Below, in pieces: positions 27,096-36,861 of a DNA stretch of 64,000 bases. The DNA is from Allorhizobium borbori. GTDB taxonomy: Bacteria > Pseudomonadota > Alphaproteobacteria > Rhizobiales > Rhizobiaceae. Position 1 is the stretch's first letter. Each line of letters begins with the position of its first letter. The notes under the pieces are model-generated. The model was not told where the DNA came from and made no database searches. It saw only the letters and a program-made list of their open reading frames with translations. The position numbers were made by a program, and so were the translations under genes. Location of the stretch: positions 1-64,000 of the forward strand of contig NZ_JACIDU010000013.1 in the NCBI RefSeq assembly GCF_014196535.1, written 5' to 3'.

Positions 27096-27670
27096 AGGGC
27101 ATCAGCATGAACGACTTCGACGCGGACGAACCGGTCGCGCCGCTCAACCCGAAAGCACGGCCCAAGCGTCAGGCTCGGAGAACGGACAAGATTCTTGCCC
27201 TCACCGGCATCGGCCTGGCTGCGGCTGCGGCAGCGTTCCCGTGGTATGTCTTCTTCAACGAGGAAAAGTTCGGCATCCGCATTGCCGGATGGGAGCAGCT
27301 CGACAATCTGCCGGCGGATTCGGCTGCCCGCCGGCCCTTCGCCGTTTCCACGGCCATGCCCGCGCCTGAGAACCGTTCCATGGAACCCAATCAGGTTGAT
27401 AACATGGTGACGGCGACGGTTTCCAATCTGGGCAAGGAAAAGGAAAAGGCGCCGCCGATGCAGGAGTCGCAGCCCATGCCGGGTCGCAGCGGCTTCCGGC
27501 TTCTGCATGTCGCCAATGGCCGTGCCCTCATCGAGGATGACAACGGCATGTATATGGTGCAGGTCGGTTCGATCCTGCCCGATGAAACCCGGCTGGCAAC
27601 GGTCGAGAAACGCGGCGGCAAGTGGGTGATCGTTACCTCTTCCGGGGAAGTTTACACCGCGCCGAACTGA
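27092..27670 (+). CDS. Membrane-anchored protein of unknown function in the flagellar locus
   Basis: A 192-residue protein with a basic cytoplasmic N-terminus, one transmembrane segment at about 31-53 (ILALTGIGLAAAAAAFPWYVFF) and a periplasmic C-terminal domain from about 125 (RLLHVANGRALIEDDNGMYMVQVGSILPDETRLATVEKRGGKWVIVTSSG). A gene of this type sits at the same place after fliI in S. meliloti. Translationally coupled to fliI (ATGA). A second ATG at 27107 is possible. Confidence 0.78.
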   Translation: MKGISMNDFDADEPVAPLNPKARPKRQARRTDKILALTGIGLAAAAAAFPWYVFFNEEKFGIRIAGWEQLDNLPADSAARRPFAVSTAMPAPENRSMEPNQVDNMVTATVSNLGKEKEKAPPMQESQPMPGRSGFRLLHVANGRALIEDDNGMYMVQVGSILPDETRLATVEKRGGKWVIVTSSGEVYTAPN

Positions 27671-27976
27671 TGTGTCGTGACGGGCTGCCGGCTGACCGGC
27701 GGCCGGGTGCTCTTCCGCACCCGTTGAGACAGGAATGGAGTGCCTTGTGCTCCCGTTTTCCTGTTCGCCCTCTGCCGGGATGATCCGGCAAACCAATGAC
27801 TGGTCCCTGTTCGCCGCGCCGGCTCTGCCCGGACGCGGTTTTGCCGGTCGTTCGTCCCTTGACGCGCCCGCCGGTCGCCTCGTGCCGGTAGCCGGACGAA
27901 ACAAGCGTTTTCCCGTAAGTCCCACGCAAGTTTACAGGACTAGTTTCACCGTCAATGAGTAGACGGAGAATTGTTC
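27671..27976. other. Intergenic region before flgB
   Basis: A 306-bp gap. It holds a 7-bp hairpin at 27704-27723 (CGGGTGC/GCACCCG, no T tract) that may end the flgF-fliI unit, then the class II element at 27922. No gene is apparent. Confidence 0.5.
27922..27943 (+). promoter_or_regulatory. Candidate class II flagellar promoter of flgB-fliP
   Basis: CCCACGCAAGTTT, 5 nt, ACTA, ending 33 bp before flgB. It would drive the rod/ring operon from flgB to fliP, in which the genes are tightly packed. Confidence 0.65.
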
Positions 27977-28366
27977 ATGCAGCCGATTCAGCTCTTTGAA
28001 GTCGCATCGAAGCAGGCCGAATGGCTTTCGGTTCGCCAGAAGGTGGTCGCGACCAACATCGCCAACGCCAATACGCCGGAATACCGCGCCCGGGACGTGA
28101 CGCCGTTCGAAACCGTGCTGAAGTCGAGCTATACGCCGATGGCGCGCACCAATCCCGCGCATCTGACCGGCGACACGCTCGGCTCCGACAAGGTCGGTAT
28201 CGAGGAGGAAGGCCTGAACCAGGAAATCGGCATTCAGGAATCCGGCAATACCGTCGCGCTGGCCACCGAACTTGCCAAGACCGGCGAGATCAAGCGCCAG
28301 CACGATCTGAACACCCAGCTCGTCAAGAGCTTCCATTCCATGATGATGACTGTCGTCGCCCGGTAA
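27977..28366 (+). CDS. flgB: Flagellar proximal rod protein FlgB
   Basis: A 129-residue protein with the rod N-terminal signature [19 protein letters not shown] chose ATG 27977 rather than TTG 27971; GACGGAGAA lies upstream. First gene of the rod operon. Confidence 0.93.
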   Translation: MQPIQLFEVASKQAEWLSVRQKVVATNIANANTPEYRARDVTPFETVLKSSYTPMARTNPAHLTGDTLGSDKVGIEEEGLNQEIGIQESGNTVALATELAKTGEIKRQHDLNTQLVKSFHSMMMTVVAR

Positions 28367-28377
28367 AGGCAAATCGA

Positions 28378-28797
28378 ATGATCGTAGATCCCCTGTCTGC
28401 ATCCCTGAAGATCGCCGGTAGCGGCCTGGAAGCCCAGTCGACCCGCTTGCGTATCGTTTCGGAAAATATCGCGAACTCCCGCACCACCGGCGACACGCCC
28501 GGAGCGGAGCCCTATCGCCGCAAGACGATCACCTTCGGCGCGGAGGTCGACAAGGCTTCCGGTGCCACGCTGGTGGGCGTCAAGAAGCTCGGCACGGATC
28601 GCGGCAAGTTCACCGAGGAATACGATCCGAGCAATCCGGCAGCCGACAGCCGCGGCATCGTCAAGATGCCTAATGTCAACATGCTGATCGAGATGGCGGA
28701 CATGCGCGAAGCAAACCGCACCTACGACGCAAATCTCCAGACCATCCGGCAGACGCGCGATCTCATCAGCGCGACGATCGACCTTCTGAAAGGCTAG
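28378..28797 (+). CDS. flgC: Flagellar proximal rod protein FlgC
   Basis: A 139-residue protein with the signature [26 protein letters not shown] and the C-terminal [15 protein letters not shown] helix. It starts 11 bp after flgB. Confidence 0.94.
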   Translation: MIVDPLSASLKIAGSGLEAQSTRLRIVSENIANSRTTGDTPGAEPYRRKTITFGAEVDKASGATLVGVKKLGTDRGKFTEEYDPSNPAADSRGIVKMPNVNMLIEMADMREANRTYDANLQTIRQTRDLISATIDLLKG

Positions 28798-28799
28798 TC

Positions 28800-29144
28800 A
28801 TGATCGACAAAATTCAGGCCACCTCGTCCCTGTTCACCTCGGCCGCCGGTGCGGCAAAGGCCAGCGACAAGACGGAAAACTCGCTTCTCGGCACTGCGGT
28901 CAGCGCCGCTGCCAGCACGGTCGTCGGCCCAACCTTCGCGTCGGTGCTCGGCAACATGGCGAACGAAACGGTCAACACGCTGAAAAAGAGCGAAGGTGCG
29001 GCCTTCGCTGGCATTCAGGGTACGGCCTCCACCCGTGAGGTCGTCGATGCCATGCTGCAGGCCGACCAGTCGCTGAAGACCGCCATCGCCATTCGCGACA
29101 AGGTCGTCAACGCCTATCTCGAAATCACGAAAATGCAGATCTGA
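28800..29144 (+). CDS. fliE: Flagellar hook-basal body protein FliE
   Basis: A 114-residue FliE. It is recognisable from the C-terminal AMLQADQSLKTAIAIRDKVVNAYLEI helix that joins the MS ring/export gate to the rod. It starts 2 bp after flgC. Confidence 0.92.
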   Translation: MIDKIQATSSLFTSAAGAAKASDKTENSLLGTAVSAAASTVVGPTFASVLGNMANETVNTLKKSEGAAFAGIQGTASTREVVDAMLQADQSLKTAIAIRDKVVNAYLEITKMQI

Positions 29145-29165
29145 CGGTTCGGAAGGAACGGTAAG

Positions 29166-29954
29166 ATGAGAGCACTCGCCATCGCAGCTACCGGCATGGA
29201 CGCCCAGCAGACAAACCTGGAAGTCATCGCCAACAACATCGCCAACATCAACACGACCGGCTACAAGCGCAGCCGCGCCGAGTTCACCGACCTTCTTTAC
29301 CAGACGGAACGGGCCGGTGGCGTTGCCAACCGCGCCAACCAGTCGGTCGTGCCGGAAGGCGCGAATATCGGTCTCGGCGTGCAGACCTCCGCCGTGCGCA
29401 AGCTGCATATGCAGGGTGAACTGACGCAGACGAGCAACGACCTCGACCTCGCGATTGTCGGCCGTGGCTGGTTCACGGTTCAGGCTTCCGACGGTTCGAC
29501 GCTCTACAGCCGCGCCGGCGCCTTCAACAAGGATGCGCAGGGCAATCTGGTGACGGTGGACGGCTACACCGTTCTGCCGCAAATCACCATTCCGCAGGAC
29601 GTGACCGAAATCCAGATCGGCCAGGACGGGACCGTCAACGTGCGGATCGGCAATGACTCGAACTTCACGCAGGTCGGCCAGCTCCAGCTTGCCAACTTTG
29701 CCAACGAAGCCGGTCTGAAGCCGCTCGGCGACAATCTGTTCATGCAGACGGAAGCCTCCGGTGAGGCGGTGATCTCCAATCCGCAGGAAACCGGGTACGG
29801 CTACGTCAAGCAGGGCTATCTGGAATCGTCCAACGTCGATCCGGTCAAGGAAATCACGGACCTGATCTCGGCGCAGCGCGCCTACGAAATGAATTCCAAG
29901 GTCATCACGACGGCCGATGAAATGGCTTCGATCGTCAGCAAGAACCTGAAGTAA
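29166..29954 (+). CDS. flgG: Flagellar distal rod protein FlgG
   Basis: A 262-residue protein. [24 protein letters not shown] is at the N-terminus, the insertion signature QTERAGG follows, and the C-terminus is [30 protein letters not shown] ribosome site. It builds the distal rod through the L and P rings. Confidence 0.95.
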   Translation: MRALAIAATGMDAQQTNLEVIANNIANINTTGYKRSRAEFTDLLYQTERAGGVANRANQSVVPEGANIGLGVQTSAVRKLHMQGELTQTSNDLDLAIVGRGWFTVQASDGSTLYSRAGAFNKDAQGNLVTVDGYTVLPQITIPQDVTEIQIGQDGTVNVRIGNDSNFTQVGQLQLANFANEAGLKPLGDNLFMQTEASGEAVISNPQETGYGYVKQGYLESSNVDPVKEITDLISAQRAYEMNSKVITTADEMASIVSKNLK

Positions 29955-29973
29955 TCCGAAAGGGTGGGCAAGC

Positions 29974-30453
29974 ATGAGGTTTCGCCGTCAATACGCAATC
30001 ATGGGCCGCGCGCTCGCCGTGGCGGCGGCCTCCTTCCTGTCCATGGCCGGTTCGGCCTCTGCCGATGGCGAATTCGCCATCGTACCGGTCATGACCATTT
30101 TCCCGGGTGAAACGATCACGGAAAGCCGGGTGAAATCGGTCGAGGTCACGAACCCCAACATCGCGCCCGGCTATGCCAGCGCGGTGGAGGATGTGGTTGG
30201 CCGGATTGCCAAGCGCACGCTGGTGGCCGGGCGGACCATTCCGATGGCCGTGCTGCGTGAACCCTTTACCGTTCAGCGCGGCACCCCGATCCGTCTGATT
30301 GCCCGCATGGGCACGCTTTCCATTTCGGCGTCTGGCACGCCGCTCGCGGATGCGATGACCGGTGATGTCATCCGCGTCCGCAATCTCGATTCCGGTGTCA
30401 CCGTTTCCGGCACGGTTATGGCGGATGGCACCGTGGAGGTGATGAAGAAATGA
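29974..30453 (+). CDS. flgA: P-ring assembly chaperone FlgA
   Basis: A 159-residue secreted protein with a signal peptide to about 31 (ALAVAAASFLSMAGSASA). Its C-terminal SAF-like domain has AKRTLVAGRTIPMAVLREP and VRVRNLDSGVTVSGTV. It is a periplasmic chaperone for FlgI. It overlaps flgI by 4 bp. Confidence 0.9.
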   Translation: MRFRRQYAIMGRALAVAAASFLSMAGSASADGEFAIVPVMTIFPGETITESRVKSVEVTNPNIAPGYASAVEDVVGRIAKRTLVAGRTIPMAVLREPFTVQRGTPIRLIARMGTLSISASGTPLADAMTGDVIRVRNLDSGVTVSGTVMADGTVEVMKK

Positions 30454-31568
30454 GACTGAGTCTGTTCCTGACCGCTCTGGTCACGGCATTTGCCCTCGCC
30501 ACAGGCGCTTTTGCCACCGGCACCACGGTCTCGCGTATCAAGGATATCGCCTCGCTCCAGTCGGGCCGCGACAACCAGTTGATCGGCTATGGTCTCGTGG
30601 TCGGTCTGCAGGGCACGGGCGACAGCCTTCGTTCCTCGCCGTTCACCGAGCAGTCCATGCGCGCCATGCTGCAGAACCTCGGCATCTCCACACAGGGCGG
30701 CCAGTCGAGCGCGAAGAACGTCGCCGCCGTCATGGTCACCACCAACCTGCCACCCTTTGCCAGCCCCGGCAGCCGCATCGATGTCAACGTCTCCTCGCTG
30801 GGTGATGCTTCGTCGCTGCGCGGCGGCACGCTCGTCATGACCTCGCTTTCCGGTGCCGATGGCCAGATCTACGCGGTGGCGCAGGGGGCGGTCATCGTGT
30901 CCGGCTTCAGCGCGCAGGGTCAGGCCGCTTCGCTCAACGAAGGTGTCGTCACCGCAGGCCGCGTGCCGGGTGGTGCCATCATCGAACGCGAGTTGCCCTC
31001 GAAGTTCAAGGATTCGGTCAATCTGGTTCTGCAACTGCGCAATCCGGATTTCTCGACCGCTGTTCGCATTGCCGATGTCGTGAATGCCTATGGCCGCAAG
31101 ACCTATGGCGGCGGCATTGCCGAAGCGCGCGATTCCCAGGAAGTCGCAGTTGCAAAGCCCGCCTCCGCCGACCTGACCCGACTGATGGCCGATATTGAGA
31201 ACCTTCTGGTAGAAACCGATACGCCGGCCAAGGTGGTCATCAACGAGCGCACCGGCACCATCGTCATCGGTGCGGATGTGCGCGTCTCCCGTGTTGCCGT
31301 CAGCTATGGCACGCTCACGGTTCAGGTTACGGAAAGCCCGCAGGTCGTCCAGCCGCTGCCCTTCTCCAACGGTCAGACCATGGTCCAGCCGCAGACGGAT
31401 ATCGCGGCGCAGAAGACCGGTGGACCGGTCGCAGTGATCGAAGGCCCGGATCTCAAGACCCTCGTAGCCGGCCTCAATAATATCGGCGTCAAGCCCGACG
31501 GCATTATCGCGATCCTCCAGGGGATCAAGTCGGCCGGCGCCCTCCAAGCGGAGCTTGTCCTGCAATGA
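30450..31568 (+). CDS. flgI: Flagellar P-ring protein FlgI
   Basis: A 372-residue protein with a cleavable signal peptide (ATGAFA near residue 23), followed by the family hallmark SRIKDIASLQSGRDNQLIGYGLVVGLQGTGD. It forms the ring in the peptidoglycan layer. Overlaps of 4 bp on both sides indicate one operon. Confidence 0.95.
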   Translation: MRLSLFLTALVTAFALATGAFATGTTVSRIKDIASLQSGRDNQLIGYGLVVGLQGTGDSLRSSPFTEQSMRAMLQNLGISTQGGQSSAKNVAAVMVTTNLPPFASPGSRIDVNVSSLGDASSLRGGTLVMTSLSGADGQIYAVAQGAVIVSGFSAQGQAASLNEGVVTAGRVPGGAIIERELPSKFKDSVNLVLQLRNPDFSTAVRIADVVNAYGRKTYGGGIAEARDSQEVAVAKPASADLTRLMADIENLLVETDTPAKVVINERTGTIVIGADVRVSRVAVSYGTLTVQVTESPQVVQPLPFSNGQTMVQPQTDIAAQKTGGPVAVIEGPDLKTLVAGLNNIGVKPDGIIAILQGIKSAGALQAELVLQ

Positions 31569-32110
31569 TTGCCAACAAGAGCCTTTCCCGTCTGATGGCC
31601 CATGTCACCCCGGGTCGCCTTCTCTCCCTCGGCTTCGTTCTCGTGGCGCTCACCGGCGCGCAGGCGCAGGAAACAGCCGCGCCGCCGCCGCTCGCAGGTG
31701 GCTCGCAGGATGAGATCAAGCAGTTCTGCACAAACATCGCGGATGCCGCCCGCGATCAGCGCTACCTGCTCCAGAAGCAGGATCTCGACAAGCTCCAGAC
31801 GGAGGTCAACGACCGCATTACGGTGCTTGAAAAGCGCAAGACGGAATACGAGGACTGGCTGAAGAAGCGCAACGACTTCATGAAACAGGCCGAGGCCGGC
31901 CTCGTTGATATCTACAAGACCATGAAGGCCGATTCCGCTGCGCCGCAATTGCAGGAAACCAATCCCATTCTGGCCGCCGCCATCATCATGAAGCTGCCGG
32001 CCAAGCAATCCGGCCTGATCATGGCCGAAATGGACCCGAAGAAAGCGGGCGTCATTGCCGCGATCATGGCAAGCGCCGCCGATCCGTTGACGTCGAAGGA
32101 CCCGTCATGA
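31565..32110 (+). CDS. motE: MotE, periplasmic chaperone for MotC
   Basis: A 181-residue secreted protein. The signal peptide ends near ALTGAQAQE, a coiled coil spans about 60-115 (LLQKQDLDKLQTEVNDRITVLEKRK), and a MgtE-N-like C-terminal part has AAAIIMKLPAKQSGLIMAEMDPKKAGVIAAIM. In S. meliloti MotE in this position stabilises MotC. Identification is by position and architecture. Confidence 0.85.
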   Translation: MIANKSLSRLMAHVTPGRLLSLGFVLVALTGAQAQETAAPPPLAGGSQDEIKQFCTNIADAARDQRYLLQKQDLDKLQTEVNDRITVLEKRKTEYEDWLKKRNDFMKQAEAGLVDIYKTMKADSAAPQLQETNPILAAAIIMKLPAKQSGLIMAEMDPKKAGVIAAIMASAADPLTSKDPS

Positions 32111-32829
32111 AAAAGCTTACCCTCGTCTTTCTGGCGGCGACAATCCTTGCGGGTTGCCAGTCGGTCGAAAAAAACCAGACTCTTCGTGAAATCGGCAATG
32201 CCCCGTCCATGAGCCCCATCGGCTCCGGTCTTGCCTTCGGCCAGACGCCGCAAATGGCGCAGTATCCGAAGCAGCCGCGCCACATGGCAAGCGGCTACTC
32301 GCTGTGGAGCGACAGCCAGGCCGCGCTCTTCAAGGATGCGCGCGCGCTGAATGTCGGCGATATCCTGACGGTCAACATTTCCATCAACGACAAGGCGTCG
32401 TTCGATAACACCACTGACCGCAGCCGCAAGAACAGCAAGGAAACGAACTGGAAGGCCGCCGCCGAAATTCTCGGCTGGAAGCCCAAGGCCGATTCCAACC
32501 TCGGCTTCGATTCCGACAGCCAGAGCAAGGGCAAGGGTTCGATCAGCCGTTCCGAGAAGCTGACGCTGCTCGTCGCGGCGGTCGTGACCGGTATCATGGA
32601 AAACGGCAATCTGGTCATCAGCGGCTCGCAGGAAGTGCGCGTGAACCACGAAATCCGCATCCTCAACGTTGCCGGTATCGTGCGTCCGCAGGACGTCAAC
32701 GCCGACAACACGATCTCCTATGACCGGATCGCCGAAGCCCGCATCTCCTACGGTGGCCGTGGTCGCCTGATGGAAGTGCAGCAGCCGCCGGTGGGTCAGC
32801 AGATCGTCGATATCTATTCGCCGATCTGA
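32107..32829 (+). CDS. flgH: Flagellar L-ring lipoprotein FlgH
   Basis: A 240-residue outer-membrane lipoprotein with lipobox LAGC (Cys17). FlgH motifs include LWSDSQAALFKDARALNVGDILTVNISI, GSISRSEKLTLLVAAVVTGI and VSGIVRPQDV-like VAGIVRPQDVNADNTI. It overlaps motE by 4 bp. Confidence 0.95.
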   Translation: MKKLTLVFLAATILAGCQSVEKNQTLREIGNAPSMSPIGSGLAFGQTPQMAQYPKQPRHMASGYSLWSDSQAALFKDARALNVGDILTVNISINDKASFDNTTDRSRKNSKETNWKAAAEILGWKPKADSNLGFDSDSQSKGKGSISRSEKLTLLVAAVVTGIMENGNLVISGSQEVRVNHEIRILNVAGIVRPQDVNADNTISYDRIAEARISYGGRGRLMEVQQPPVGQQIVDIYSPI

Positions 32830-32866
32830 TGAAGCCCCGCATTTTGAGTGGAAGGAACGCTTAGGC

Positions 32867-33424
32867 ATGGCCGACGAATTGGTGCCGGTAGGCGAAGAAG
32901 CCCCGAAAAAGAAGAAGTCGGGTCTGGTGATGACCATCGTCGGGGTTCTCGTCCTCACGTTGGTTGGGGCAGGCGGCGGCTGGTTCGTCGGCGGCATGCT
33001 TGCGCCTTCCGTTTCCGAGGCGCAGGCGGAAAAGGACAAGGCGGCGGCGGCAGAACATGCGGCCGCGCCCACTGCCGGTGGCGAGCATGGCGGCGGTGAG
33101 AAGAAGGAAGATGCCGGCCTGCCGCGCGTTGCGACGGCTGCGAACGGCACCGTGCTTCTCGAGCCCATCATGGCCAATCTTGCCTATCCCACGGAAAGCT
33201 GGGTCCGGCTGGAGGTCGCGCTGATGTTCAACGGCGCCCCCGATGCGCCGCTGGCCGAAACCATTCACCAGGACATACTTGCCTATCTGAAGACGGTTTC
33301 GCTCCAGCAGATTCAGGGGCCGCGGGGCTTTCAATATCTCCGGGAAGACCTTCAGGAACGTGTTGACCTGCGCTCGCAAGGACGGGTATCCAAGGTTCTG
33401 TTCAGAACCTTTGTGATCGAATGA
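32867..33424 (+). CDS. fliL: Flagellar basal-body-associated protein FliL
   Basis: A 185-residue single-span protein with a lysine-rich cytoplasmic tail and a transmembrane helix at about 23-45 (LVMTIVGVLVLTLVGAGGGWFVGG). An Ala/Lys/Glu linker precedes the periplasmic FliL domain. It surrounds and stabilises stators. GGAAGG-type ribosome site; overlaps fliP by 4 bp. Confidence 0.92.
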   Translation: MADELVPVGEEAPKKKKSGLVMTIVGVLVLTLVGAGGGWFVGGMLAPSVSEAQAEKDKAAAAEHAAAPTAGGEHGGGEKKEDAGLPRVATAANGTVLLEPIMANLAYPTESWVRLEVALMFNGAPDAPLAETIHQDILAYLKTVSLQQIQGPRGFQYLREDLQERVDLRSQGRVSKVLFRTFVIE

Positions 33425-34158
33425 TTCGGAAGCTCCTGCTCATCGCCGCGCTTCTGGCGGTACCGCAACTGGCATACGCCCAGCAATTGCCGACGGAGCT
33501 ATTCAACGCGCCGCTGGAAGGCTCCGCTGCTGCCTGGATTGTCCGCACCTTCGGGCTTCTGACCATCCTGTCGGTTGCGCCGGGCATTCTCGTCATGGTG
33601 ACGAGTTTTCCGCGCTTCATCATCGTCTTTTCCATCCTGCGATCGGGCATGGGCATCGGTTCGACACCCTCGAACATGATCCTGTCATCCCTGGCGTTGT
33701 TCATGACATTCTACGTCATGTCGCCGACGCTGGAGCGGTCGTGGCAGGAAGGCGTCCAGCCGCTTCTCCAGAACCAGGTGACCGAGCAACAGGCCGTCGG
33801 GCTGATTGCCGAACCCTTCCGCAAGTTCATGATCGCCAATACGCGCGACAAGGATCTGGCGCTGTTCGTGGACATCGCGCGTGAAAAGGGTCAGACGATC
33901 CAGTTGGGCGAGGCGACCGAGTACCGTGTGCTCATTCCGGCCTTCATGCTGTCGGAAATCCGCCGAGGCTTCGAAATCGGCTTCCTTATCCTGCTGCCGT
34001 TCCTGGTCATCGACATGGTCGTCGCCGCCATCACCATGGCCATGGGTATGATGATGCTGCCCCCGACCTCGATCTCGCTGCCGTTCAAGATTCTCTTTTT
34101 CGTGCTGATCGATGGCTGGAACCTGCTGGTCGGTTCGCTGGTAAGATCGTTCGTCTGA
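33421..34158 (+). CDS. fliP: Flagellar export gate protein FliP
   Basis: A 245-residue protein with a signal peptide to about 21 (LAYAQ) and four transmembrane segments. Family motifs are TSFPRFIIVFSILRSGMGIGSTPSNMIL and EIRRGFEIGFLILLPFLVIDMVVA. It forms the export pore with FliQ and FliR. In S. meliloti the flagellins follow fliP directly; here a 10-kb glycan island intervenes. Confidence 0.95.
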   Translation: MIRKLLLIAALLAVPQLAYAQQLPTELFNAPLEGSAAAWIVRTFGLLTILSVAPGILVMVTSFPRFIIVFSILRSGMGIGSTPSNMILSSLALFMTFYVMSPTLERSWQEGVQPLLQNQVTEQQAVGLIAEPFRKFMIANTRDKDLALFVDIAREKGQTIQLGEATEYRVLIPAFMLSEIRRGFEIGFLILLPFLVIDMVVAAITMAMGMMMLPPTSISLPFKILFFVLIDGWNLLVGSLVRSFV

Positions 34159-34251
34159 CAGCGCAAGCTTGCCACAGGCTTCAACCACTAGCGTGGTAGG
34201 CAAAGCTGAAACGCATCCGACCGGAAGCGGGCTATCGATACGAGAGCATAT

Positions 34252-35790
34252 ATGAACAGTGCCGTGCCGCGGGGTATGTTACCCCGCCTCCTCAACCTCG
34301 GCTGTGGAAAAGACTTCCGCCAGGATGCCTTCAATATCGATCGTAACCCGCTATGCGCGGTTGACGCCGTTCTCGATCTAGAAACTTTTGTGCCCGGTCG
34401 TACATTGACGCTCGACACGGTGCGCTTTGGCCGCGTCTCCCTTACGGAAGGCAGCTTCGACACGATCATTGCCCACAATGTGCTTCAACAGGCCCGGGAT
34501 CTTGAGCGCCTTCTGGATGTCTGCCGCTATCTCCTGAAAGCTGACGGGGTACTCGATATTGTGGTGCCTTACGATCTCTCCTTCGGAGCCTGGGCCGATC
34601 CGGCGAATGTTCGCGCGTTCAACGAGCAAACCTTTCAGACGCTGAGCGAGGGTGAGGGGCGGAGCGGCTGGAGCGAAAGCCATTTCGAAGTTTCGAACCT
34701 TAATTATGTCCCGAGCGCTATCGGCAAGGAATTAAGCGAGCGCGGTCTCTCGGGGCAGGAAATTGCCGGTATGCCGCGAACCATTGACGCGCTTTCGGCT
34801 GTCTTGATCAAGGTCGTGCCCAAAAAGGTGGAGGTGCGGACAACACCAGCAAACTCGACCGCATCCGCTGCCGTTCCCGCTTTCAATACACCTCAGGATA
34901 CGAGTCCGCTCGTTCCCTTTCCTCGCGGCTGGGAAGGCCACAAGGATCGCCATTGTATCTGGATCGTTACGCCGCCGGGCTTTGTCCACAGTCAGGCCTT
35001 TTCCGAAGTGGCGTTTACATTGCAATGCGCCTTCGAGGAACTGGGTGGCTCGGCGCCGATCGTCACTGACATTGCTGGTTGGAAGGATCGTGCCCCGATC
35101 ATCTACGGCGGTAATCTCCTGCCGCAGGATATCATTGATGTTCTTCCCGAAGACAGCGTTCTGGTCAATCTCGAGCAGATCGTGACCGGCAGTGACTGGT
35201 TGAGCGATAAATATATCGCCATCCTCAAGGCCCTGCCACTGATAGACTACAGCGACTTGAACCGGGCGGCACTTGTGCAACGCGGCATTACGCATGCGCA
35301 ATCGATGGAGATCGGCTATGCCGCGCCATTGACGCGCATCGCACCCGCTCCTGTTCAGGATGTCGACGTCCTGTTCTACGGTTCTCTTTGCGAACGTCGC
35401 ATCAAGATTCTCGACGCGCTGAAGGCCGAAGGCCTGAAGGTGCTGCACCTCTTTGGCGTTTACGGGGAGAAGCGGGACGAAGCCATTGCGCGTGCCAAGA
35501 TCGTTCTCAACATCAACAGCTTCGATGACGGCGTGTTCGAAATCGTTCGTGTATCCTACCTGCTGGCAAACCGGGTTTGTGTCGTCACAGAGGGTAGAGC
35601 GGACGACCCGGCGATCGAACCGTTCCGCGACGGGTTGGAAGTCGCCCCCTTCGAAGAGATCGTGGCCCGTTGCAAGGCCCTCGTCGAGGACGAACCGCGT
35701 CGTCGCGCACTGGCGAAAAAGGGGTTTGCCGCAATGGCGGCCCGCTCTCAGGCTGCTTACCTCAAGGTTCTGATGGATGGTCGCGCATGA
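34252..35790 (+). CDS. Methyltransferase-glycosyltransferase-like fusion protein
   Basis: A 512-residue protein. Residues about 5-120 look like a class I SAM methyltransferase: LLNLGCGKDF as motif I, GSFDTIIAHNVLQQ as the post-motif strand, then CRYLLKADGVLDIVVPY. After a linker, residues about 220-512 resemble a GT-B-type glycosyltransferase: DVLFYGSLCERRIKIL, then ARAKIVLNINSFDDGVFEIVRVSYLLANRVCVV, a typical nucleotide-sugar-binding C-terminal fold. No signal peptide. It opens the glycan island right after fliP. Assignment of both halves is from pattern only. Confidence 0.6.
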   Translation: MNSAVPRGMLPRLLNLGCGKDFRQDAFNIDRNPLCAVDAVLDLETFVPGRTLTLDTVRFGRVSLTEGSFDTIIAHNVLQQARDLERLLDVCRYLLKADGVLDIVVPYDLSFGAWADPANVRAFNEQTFQTLSEGEGRSGWSESHFEVSNLNYVPSAIGKELSERGLSGQEIAGMPRTIDALSAVLIKVVPKKVEVRTTPANSTASAAVPAFNTPQDTSPLVPFPRGWEGHKDRHCIWIVTPPGFVHSQAFSEVAFTLQCAFEELGGSAPIVTDIAGWKDRAPIIYGGNLLPQDIIDVLPEDSVLVNLEQIVTGSDWLSDKYIAILKALPLIDYSDLNRAALVQRGITHAQSMEIGYAAPLTRIAPAPVQDVDVLFYGSLCERRIKILDALKAEGLKVLHLFGVYGEKRDEAIARAKIVLNINSFDDGVFEIVRVSYLLANRVCVVTEGRADDPAIEPFRDGLEVAPFEEIVARCKALVEDEPRRRALAKKGFAAMAARSQAAYLKVLMDGRA

Positions 35791-35836
35791 CGATCTCCAG
35801 AAGTACCAATCCTTCTTCAGTCCTTGGGGGCATCGA

Positions 35837-36799
35837 ATGACCGCCAATACGCTTTCGGACATGATTGCAAAAGTTGCCGCACAAATTCACTTTCCGCCCC
35901 GGGAAGAGGTTATTCTGCAGGCTGCGGCAAACGACTCGGTCGTGCTTTACCAGCCCTATATTGGCGAGGCACAGCGACAGATACTCAATCCTGAAGCCAT
36001 TCCCTTCGATATTTCCTTCAATACGGCACCGGATACACGGGAATACGAGCTGTTTGCCGTTCTTCATGGCTTTCATAACCGGATTGGCCTTGATGAAAGC
36101 GCATTCTGGGGACTCATTTCACCGCGTTTCGAGTGGAAGGCTGCCCGGCCGTTTCGTTATTTTCTCGCCGAGGCGCAGCGGGCGCAGGCCGAGGGCTTCG
36201 ATTGCTACGCCTTCAACCCGATGATCGGCAATGCCGCGATCTATGCCAATGTCTGGGAGCAGGGCGATCATCCCGGTATGGACAAGATTGTCGAGTTCCT
36301 CGATGCGGCCGGCCTGCCGGTGAATAACGTGCAGGGGGTCGATCGCTTCTTCTTCTGCAATTACGTCTGTGGCAACCGGCGCTTCTGGAACGGCTATTTC
36401 GATTTTTGCGAAAAAGTGCTGAGCGCGTTGCAGGAACAATATGAGCACGGCACGGCCGCCGGGCTGATCTATGGCGGCACGGGTCATTATTCGAGAGACA
36501 ACACCGCTCGGATGCGCCCTTTCGTTATCGAACGTCTGTTGGGCATCTATCTTGAGATTGCCGCACCGCAGGGGCTCAAAGTTGCGCGTCATGTGCCGAC
36601 ACTGGCTGATTTCGAGTGGAAGTTCGGGCCGCGTGTCGGCGGCAAGCTCAAGAAGATCCTGTCGTGGAAGGAGGTTTTCCTGGGTCTCGGCGATCAGGGA
36701 GCGTTCGAAGCCTGGCAGGAGCTTAGGCTGCCTGTTCTACGCGAACCGCATATCGTCATCTTCGGGGATGACCCGCCCGGATGGGTCGCGCGGCGCTGA
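35837..36799 (+). CDS. Unrecognised protein of the glycan island
   Basis: A 320-residue soluble protein with no motif I can place firmly. Aromatic-rich segments such as CYAFNPMIGNAAIYANVWEQGDHPGM and the flanking glycosyltransferase-type genes hint at a sugar-transfer role, but this is a guess. I chose ATG 35837 because GGGGG lies 6 nt upstream; the frame also extends to ATG 35777, overlapping the preceding gene by 14 bp. Confidence 0.6.
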   Translation: MTANTLSDMIAKVAAQIHFPPREEVILQAAANDSVVLYQPYIGEAQRQILNPEAIPFDISFNTAPDTREYELFAVLHGFHNRIGLDESAFWGLISPRFEWKAARPFRYFLAEAQRAQAEGFDCYAFNPMIGNAAIYANVWEQGDHPGMDKIVEFLDAAGLPVNNVQGVDRFFFCNYVCGNRRFWNGYFDFCEKVLSALQEQYEHGTAAGLIYGGTGHYSRDNTARMRPFVIERLLGIYLEIAAPQGLKVARHVPTLADFEWKFGPRVGGKLKKILSWKEVFLGLGDQGAFEAWQELRLPVLREPHIVIFGDDPPGWVARR

Positions 36800-36861
36800 C
36801 CAGCCAATTCCCGCCTCTTTCTTACAGCCCGGAGGCTTTTGCCGCCGCCAAGGAGTTTCCA

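Noticed and set aside
34161-34185. A further class II promoter element after fliP (GCGCAAGCTT)
   Set aside because: The CAAG core is present but the TA at the fixed distance is missing, so it was not counted among the eight sites.
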